Translations under genes and position numbers: made by a program
Shown: piece by piece, positions 14,654-18,648 of the stretch
Position numbering within the stretch: position 1 is the stretch's first letter
How the letters are laid out: each line of letters begins with the position of its first letter
NCBI GenBank assembly: GCA_023443925.1
Contig: JAEZSL010000351.1
Coordinates: 1 to 18,648 of the forward strand
DNA from: Bacillota bacterium
GTDB lineage: Bacteria; Bacillota_A; Clostridia; Lachnospirales; Lachnospiraceae
DNA: 18,648 nucleotides
Direction: 5' to 3'
Notes under the pieces: model-generated
What the model saw: only the letters and a program-made list of their open reading frames with translations
Told to the model about the DNA's origin: nothing
Database searches by the model: none

Positions 14654-14687
14654 CTATCCTTTTCCTGCCAGTCGACGGATAGCTATT
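14644..14687 (-). terminator. Minus-strand intrinsic terminator overlapping the toxin stop codon
   Basis: An 11-bp perfect stem (14649-14659 with 14677-14687) is followed, read on the minus strand, by TTTTTTT. On the + strand no T-run follows, so this hairpin serves the antisense RNA. Confidence 0.75.
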
Positions 14688-14702
14688 CAACACTGATTAG
14701 GT

Positions 14703-14736
14703 AATCAATGGCCTGCGAAGTCCTTTGATTATTTTT
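14703..14736 (+). terminator. Plus-strand terminator of the toxin message
   Basis: AATCAA-T-GG (14703-14711) pairs with CC-T-TTGATT (14722-14730) with one T/T mismatch, followed by ATTTTT. It gives the toxin message an end beyond the antisense terminator, so the two transcripts share about 90 bases. Confidence 0.65.
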
Positions 14737-14742
14737 ATCTTG

Positions 14743-14770
14743 ATTATAAACATCTGTAGAAATAATGCAA
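14743..14770 (-). promoter_or_regulatory. Antitoxin RNA promoter
   Basis: Read on the minus strand: TTGCAT (14770-14765), 16-bp spacer, then a perfect TATAAT (14748-14743). The start would be near 14736. Confidence 0.55.
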
Positions 14771-14914
14771 GACTTTATAGAGTATCATTTAAATGTTACT
14801 CTTTATTATTTTATCCATATTATAATTATTAATTCCTTATAATTAATTAAAATATAAGTTCAGTAAATATATGTAAGTACTGTTTAAAAAACAACAGCAG
14901 ACACTAAATATTAG

Positions 14915-14950
14915 GGCGGTTTTAAATCAGATCAAAACCGCCGTTTTTTT
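14915..14950 (+). terminator. Intrinsic terminator upstream of the padR operon
   Basis: GGCGGTTTT (14915-14923) pairs with AAAACCGCC (14934-14942), loop 10 bases, followed by G and seven Ts. No gene directly precedes it; 14771-14914 shows only AT-rich sequence without a supported frame. It insulates the padR promoter from upstream transcription. Confidence 0.85.
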
Positions 14951-15018
14951 AATACTTTCTTTTCGCAGCGTCCAGGTAAGATGAGTTCAGCAAGAAATTA
15001 AATATTCATAATAATAAC

Positions 15019-15069
15019 TTGCACTATTATTACGTTTAGTGATATAATTTTATTACAGTAAACGTAATA
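15019..15069 (+). promoter_or_regulatory. padR promoter and candidate autoregulatory operator
   Basis: An extended -10 (TGATATAAT, hexamer 15043-15048) has a weak -35 (TTGCAC, 15019-15024, 18-bp spacer). An 11-bp perfect inverted repeat, TATTACGTTTA (15028-15038) and TAAACGTAATA (15059-15069), flanks the -10 box with 20 bases between. PadR proteins are dimers that commonly repress their own promoters, so this is the natural operator. Confidence 0.6.
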
Positions 15070-15079
15070 GTGGAATGAG

Positions 15080-15421
15080 GTGATTATCATTCGGGATAAT
15101 ACAAAAGGCGGTGCGCTTACGGAAGTGACCTTTTTAATCCTGCTGTCCGTATACACACCGAATCATGGGTACGGAATCCTGCAATGGATTCAAAAGGAGA
15201 CAAACGGCAGAGTTATTCTCGGAGCGGGTACTCTGTATGGGGCCATTAATACCCTGTTAAAAAAGAGATGGATTGAAGCTGTATCTCAGGACGCCGGTGA
15301 GCGAAAAAAAGAGTATATTATAACGGCTCTCGGCAAAAGTATGGCAGAATCTGAAATTAACCGCTTAGCCGGTCTGTTATTCTCCGCACAAAAAATTATA
15401 AAGGAGGACAAAGGCGTATGA
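15080..15421 (+). CDS. PadR-family transcriptional regulator
   Basis: A 113-aa winged-helix DNA-binding protein of the short PadR type. Visible are ALTEVTFLILLSVYTPNHGYGILQ (residues about 12-35) and the recognition region RVILGAGTLYGAINTLLKKRWIE (about 44-66), then the wing with GERKKEYIITALGK. Such proteins usually repress a co-transcribed gene. No ATG is available: the frame opens with GTG at 15080, but that GTG overlaps the best ribosome binding site (GAGGTGAT, 15077-15084), so a start at a rarer codon further in is possible, for instance the ATT at 15089. The stop overlaps the DUF2812 gene start by 4 bases, so both are made from one transcript. The operator-like repeat upstream fits autoregulation. 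Confidence 0.88.
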   Translation: MIIIRDNTKGGALTEVTFLILLSVYTPNHGYGILQWIQKETNGRVILGAGTLYGAINTLLKKRWIEAVSQDAGERKKEYIITALGKSMAESEINRLAGLLFSAQKIIKEDKGV

Positions 15422-16044
15422 TTCGTAAATATAAAATTTTTTTCAGCGTACTGGAGGAACAGGAAAGCTGGCTGAATCGGATGGCTGAGCAGGGTTACCG
15501 TTTGGTTAAAACCTCTTTCTTAACCTATACCTTTGAAGCCTGTAAACCCTCGGAATATATATACAGAGTCGAAGTTATATATGATAAGACCAGGAAGCAG
15601 CAGAAGGATTACCAGATTTTCTTAAAGAACCTTGGAATCAGGACCATAACCAAGAACTACGGGACAGGACAGCTGGCATTTGGTAAAGCAAAGCTTAGTG
15701 CATTTGGCAAAATCAGAACCTCACCCGGTGCCGTCAACAAAGAACTGCTGATTCTTGAAAAGAAAAACAATGGAGAGCCTTTTGAGGTGTATACCGTTAA
15801 GGAAGATAAAATCAGATATTATGGAAAAATTCTTTATTCTTTTCTTATTTTTGCAGGCTTTTTGCTTCTTATGGCCATTTTCGGCCGGGCAAGGCTTGGA
15901 TTTATCGAAAATGTGTTGACAGTAAAACGCATTGAGACCATAGCCAGAGGTTTTGCAGTTATAATCTGTATTCCCGTATTGTTTACGGCAATTAAGGTGT
16001 TTTTAAGAATACGGGAATTTAAACAGGAGAATACCATAGAATAG
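15418..16044 (+). CDS. DUF2812 family membrane protein
   Basis: A 208-aa protein of the kind regularly paired with PadR regulators in Bacillota. The N-terminal soluble part (to about 135) begins RKYKIFFSVLEEQESWLNRMAEQGYRL (residues 3-29), the usual DUF2812 opening. Two hydrophobic segments follow at about 137-155 and 178-197, leaving a charged C-terminal tail, so it is membrane-anchored. Its biochemical role is unknown; the PadR pairing hints at sensing or relieving a membrane or drug stress, which is inference. The ATG sits in an ATGA overlap with padR, preceded by AAGGAGG at 15401-15407. A terminator directly follows. Confidence 0.85.
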   Translation: MIRKYKIFFSVLEEQESWLNRMAEQGYRLVKTSFLTYTFEACKPSEYIYRVEVIYDKTRKQQKDYQIFLKNLGIRTITKNYGTGQLAFGKAKLSAFGKIRTSPGAVNKELLILEKKNNGEPFEVYTVKEDKIRYYGKILYSFLIFAGFLLLMAIFGRARLGFIENVLTVKRIETIARGFAVIICIPVLFTAIKVFLRIREFKQENTIE

Positions 16045-16049
16045 ATTTA

Positions 16050-16100
16050 ATAAACCGAAAACAGAACTTATGCATAGGAACTGTTTCCGGTTTATTTTTT
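16050..16100 (+). terminator. Intrinsic terminator after the padR-DUF2812 operon
   Basis: ATAAACCG-A-AAACAG (16050-16064) pairs with CTGTTT-C-CGGTTTAT (16081-16095), one mismatch, 16-base loop, followed by six Ts. Confidence 0.82.
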
Positions 16101-16135
16101 ATATAATTCTTTTTAAAGACAGTAACGCATTTCTA

Positions 16136-16289
16136 TTGCGGTACGCAAACATATGTTGTATAATCATAAAAATGAATCGGTTTAACACATTCTGGAAATT
16201 AAAAAAGCTCCGAACAATCCCTGATCATATGGTAAAATGCGGCTGGAGTACAGATTGGAGTTGACAGAAAAATGTTTCGGTAGTACAAT
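16136..16289 (+). promoter_or_regulatory. Two promoters before the peptide transporter operon
   Basis: The nearer is strong: TTGACA (16261-16266), 17-bp spacer, TACAAT (16284-16289). A more distant one has TTGCGG (16136-16141), 17 bp, TATAAT (16159-16164). The leader from the nearer start is about 115 bases. I see no strong structure in it and no supported gene in 16101-16412. Confidence 0.65.
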
Positions 16290-16412
16290 AGGCTCAATGA
16301 ATACATACTAATTCTATAGGAATATATGAATGCATCGGCAAAGCAAAGAAACTGATGATAAAAAGTGTGATATCGTATTATTGAAACCCAAGAATCTTAA
16401 GAGGAAGAAAGG

Positions 16413-18116
16413 ATGATTAGAATGAATCGATGGAATTTAAAGAAGATTACGGCTCTGTTTATGGCAGTCTTTATGCTGTTATCCCTGACGGCATGCGGAG
16501 GTGCAAAGACAGGTGTGAAGGATACCGCTGCCGGTAATGGCAGTACAGCTGAAACTTCAGGCGGAACCGAGACAGCTCCGGGGGGAAATGAAACGGTGGT
16601 TCAGGATAAGATTGTTAATATCGGGATGACGGATACCTTATCCACCAGCAACCCCCTGTTAATGGATGCAACCGAAATACTTAAGTATTCACTTGCCTTA
16701 GAATTCCTGCCGCTGGTAGAATTAAACAGCGATCTGGAGTTTACCGGTATGCTGGCCTCCTCTATCACAACAGAGGATAACCTGCATTTCACCGTTAATA
16801 TCGATAAGGATGCAGTGTGGTCCGACGGAGAACCGGTTACGGCAGAGGATGTTGTGTTTACCGTTTTAAAACTGGCCAGCCCGAAACTGGCAAATGTAAG
16901 TATGGCTTTATATGCTTTTGAAGGCGTCGGGGATGACGGCTTTGTAACGGAAGGTGCTACGGAAATATCCGGTGTAAAAGCCATAGATGAGAAAACCGTA
17001 GAGTTTACTACCAAGTATGAAATGGCACTTACTACTTTTGAAAACACCTACGGACGTTATATCCTGACGATTCCTCAACACATATTAAAGGATGTGGCCG
17101 AGGAAGATCTGGCAGCTTATGACTGGTTTAATGCACCAACCGTAGTAAACGGCCCTTATAGAATAACCGATGTGGATCTTCAGCATTATGTATCCTATGA
17201 AGCCAATGACAAATACTTTAAAGGTGCACCGAAGATTAATAAACTTAACATAAAGATCCTTCCCGCGGCCCAGCTGCTTACCAGCCTCCAGTCCGGTGAA
17301 ATTGATTTCGTACAGCAGACCACCGGCAATATTCTGCAGGAGGATTATGCAGGGGTGGAAGCACTTGAGAATGTAAATGTAAACTATGGCTCCCCCATTA
17401 CAAACCAGTCCATCTTCTTTAATACCACCAGCGTAACGGATGCAAGAATCCGGCAGGCAATTTTATACGGAATTGACCGGCAGGCTATCGTAGACGGTCT
17501 GTTAAACGGCAAAGGCGAAGTAGTAGACGGATTTTTATCCAGTGCTGGACCGTTTTATGATGCTTCCTTAACACCGGCTGCATATGATCCTGAAAAGGCC
17601 AAAGCTTTGGTTAAGGAAGCGGAAAGCGACGGCTGGGATTCTTCAAAAGTATTGAGCTTTTATGTTAACAGCGGTGATACGACTTTCACCCAGGCTGCGG
17701 ATTATATCACCGCACAGCTGGCGGAGATCGGCATTAAGATCCAGGTTAATACCGTAGATTTATCAACTCTTATGACCACGGCAGGTAACCGGGAATTTGA
17801 TCTGATGGCGGTCCAGTACACCTATGCTCCGGTAGATCCTTATCCGGATGTTAACTGGCTTTTATCTGCGGACGGCTGGACCGGATTTTCTAATGATGAA
17901 ATTGCCAGTGCTCTGGCGGCTACCCAGACCACCAGTGATGTAGCTAAGATTAGAGAACAATATCTGACCATAGATAAGATTGCACAGACAGAAGTGCCGA
18001 TGATTTCTGCATACATTATCAGTGCCATCGGAGCATCCAATAAACGTCTGGTCAATGCAACGCCAAATGTTTATGGTTCCTTTATTAATATTCAGGAGTG
18101 GGATGTGACTCAATGA
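16413..18116 (+). CDS. Lipoprotein substrate-binding protein of a peptide-type ABC transporter (SBP family 5)
   Basis: A 567-aa extracellular solute-binding lipoprotein, the capture subunit of a dipeptide/oligopeptide/nickel-type importer. The N-terminus has basic residues, a hydrophobic core and the lipobox LTAC with Cys28, so it is lipid-anchored on the outer face of the membrane. A low-complexity Gly/Thr/Ser linker (about 29-63) follows. Family 5 hallmarks include AVWSDGEPVTAEDVVFTV around 133-150, NGPYRITDVD, and VTDARIRQAILYGIDRQAIV (residues about 343-362). GAGGA (16401-16405) supports the ATG at 16413; a second ATG three codons on is possible and would not alter the signal. The stop overlaps the ATPase start by 4 bases (ATGA). 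The ligand is not predictable; permease genes presumably lie beyond the window. Confidence 0.93.
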   Translation: MIRMNRWNLKKITALFMAVFMLLSLTACGGAKTGVKDTAAGNGSTAETSGGTETAPGGNETVVQDKIVNIGMTDTLSTSNPLLMDATEILKYSLALEFLPLVELNSDLEFTGMLASSITTEDNLHFTVNIDKDAVWSDGEPVTAEDVVFTVLKLASPKLANVSMALYAFEGVGDDGFVTEGATEISGVKAIDEKTVEFTTKYEMALTTFENTYGRYILTIPQHILKDVAEEDLAAYDWFNAPTVVNGPYRITDVDLQHYVSYEANDKYFKGAPKINKLNIKILPAAQLLTSLQSGEIDFVQQTTGNILQEDYAGVEALENVNVNYGSPITNQSIFFNTTSVTDARIRQAILYGIDRQAIVDGLLNGKGEVVDGFLSSAGPFYDASLTPAAYDPEKAKALVKEAESDGWDSSKVLSFYVNSGDTTFTQAADYITAQLAEIGIKIQVNTVDLSTLMTTAGNREFDLMAVQYTYAPVDPYPDVNWLLSADGWTGFSNDEIASALAATQTTSDVAKIREQYLTIDKIAQTEVPMISAYIISAIGASNKRLVNATPNVYGSFINIQEWDVTQ

Positions 18117-18648
18117 AACCTTTACTAGAGGTAAAAGATTTAGAGGTAGCGTTTTTATCAGACAAAAAAGAAATCACCCGTATCGATAAAGTAAGCTTTT
18201 CTGTAAATCCCGGTGAAATACTCTGCTTAGTGGGAGAATCGGGTTCCGGAAAAAGCGTTACCGCTCTGTCGGTAATGGGGCTTCTGGGAAAGAACGGAAG
18301 AATAACCCAGGGTACTATTTACTTTGACGGAGAAAATCTATCAGCAAAACCGGAGAAAGATTTGGATAAAATACGGGGCAGCCGGCTGACTATGATCTTT
18401 CAGGATGCCTTAACCAGTTTAAACCCGGTATTCACTGTTGGTACCCAGATTATAGAAACCATGGTCAGCCATTTAAAGATTACAAAACAGGAGGCCAGGA
18501 TTCGGGCAGAGGAACTGCTTCATAAAGTAGGGCTGCCGGATCCTGCCGCCGTTATGAAAAAATATCCCCACACTCTATCAGGAGGCATGAGGCAGAGAGT
18601 CATGATAGCCATGGCTCTAACCTGCAATCCCAGCCTCCTGATTGCTGA
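18113..18648 (+). CDS. Peptide-type ABC transporter ATPase, DppD/OppD-like, 3'-truncated
   Basis: The first 178 codons of an ATP-binding subunit that powers the importer begun by the binding protein upstream. It opens MKPLLEVKDLEVAF, with Walker A GESGSGKS near residue 42, the Q-loop segment MIFQDALTSLNP near 94, and the ABC signature LSGGMRQRVMIAMAL near 158. The Walker B site is cut off at the window end. The Q-loop reads QDALTSLNP where QEPMTSLNP is usual in DppD/OppD, a mild change. The ATG overlaps the binding-protein stop (18114-18116), and AGGAG at 18094-18098 is rather far upstream, so translation is probably coupled. Full-length relatives are about 320-340 aa. Confidence 0.94.
   Translation, partial: MKPLLEVKDLEVAFLSDKKEITRIDKVSFSVNPGEILCLVGESGSGKSVTALSVMGLLGKNGRITQGTIYFDGENLSAKPEKDLDKIRGSRLTMIFQDALTSLNPVFTVGTQIIETMVSHLKITKQEARIRAEELLHKVGLPDPAAVMKKYPHTLSGGMRQRVMIAMALTCNPSLLIA

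Larger units (their letters stand above)
14644..14736 (-). ncRNA. Candidate antisense antitoxin RNA of the holin-like toxin
   Basis: A minus-strand transcript is predicted to start near 14736 and end at the hairpin AATAGCTATCC/GGATAGCTATT (14649-14659 and 14677-14687), whose minus-strand T-run is the complement of seven As at 14644-14650. At about 93 nt it would overlap the 3' end and stop codon of the toxin message. It is inferred from signals only. Confidence 0.5.

Noticed and set aside
16070..16264. A 64-codon open frame on the + strand between the DUF2812 gene and the peptide-binding protein
   Set aside because: Its start lies inside the loop and right arm of the padR operon terminator, it covers a distal promoter, and it lacks a ribosome binding site and any family pattern.
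16601..17047. A 148-codon open frame antisense to the peptide-binding lipoprotein
   Set aside because: It is the complement of a well-supported gene, serine/valine-rich as such shadows are, with no separate promoter or ribosome binding site.

Overview
The window reads as a chromosomal segment of a low-GC Gram-positive anaerobe of the Clostridia, most probably a Lachnospiraceae relative. I base this on strong AGGAGG-type ribosome binding sites, AT-rich intergenic DNA with intrinsic terminators, an ECF-type transporter with a fused double ATPase, a PadR/DUF2812 pair, and the overall look of the purine proteins. The species call is inference; no database was used.

Layout. (1) 1-4076: three purine genes on the + strand: the 3' part of purC, then purF and purB. 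An intrinsic terminator lies between purC and purF and another between purF and purB, so purB at least has its own promoter. Tandem repeats begin at the stop codons of both purF and purB. (2) 4077-6978: a ThuA-like protein and an MFS exporter. Each is preceded by about 460 bases of non-coding DNA with dyads, a 3 x 16-bp repeat and two copies of a GGCTGTTGCA-ended element. (3) 7230-13076: an ECF transporter (S component, fused A1-A2 ATPase, T component) behind a near-consensus promoter and a structured leader. It is followed by an M20 metallopeptidase and a DUF62 S-adenosylmethionine hydrolase. These five genes look like one uptake-and-breakdown module whose substrate cannot be read from the sequence. 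(4) 13077-15060: an AT-rich accessory stretch with an orphan short transcription unit, an HD-domain protein, and a 34-residue membrane peptide with the marks of a type I toxin-antitoxin locus (sequestered ribosome binding site, convergent antisense promoter, minus-strand terminator at the toxin stop codon). (5) 15019-16100: a PadR regulator overlapping a DUF2812 membrane protein, with an 11-bp inverted repeat around the promoter. (6) 16101-18648: a peptide-type ABC transporter operon: a lipoprotein substrate-binding protein followed by a DppD/OppD-like ATPase cut by the window end.

Every supported gene is on the + strand. Minus-strand open frames overlap real genes and are not reported as genes; the one minus-strand transcript proposed is the small antisense RNA near 14644-14736. 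The most interesting parts are the toxin-antitoxin locus, the ECF/M20/DUF62 module with its leader, and the repeat-rich 3' ends of purF and purB.
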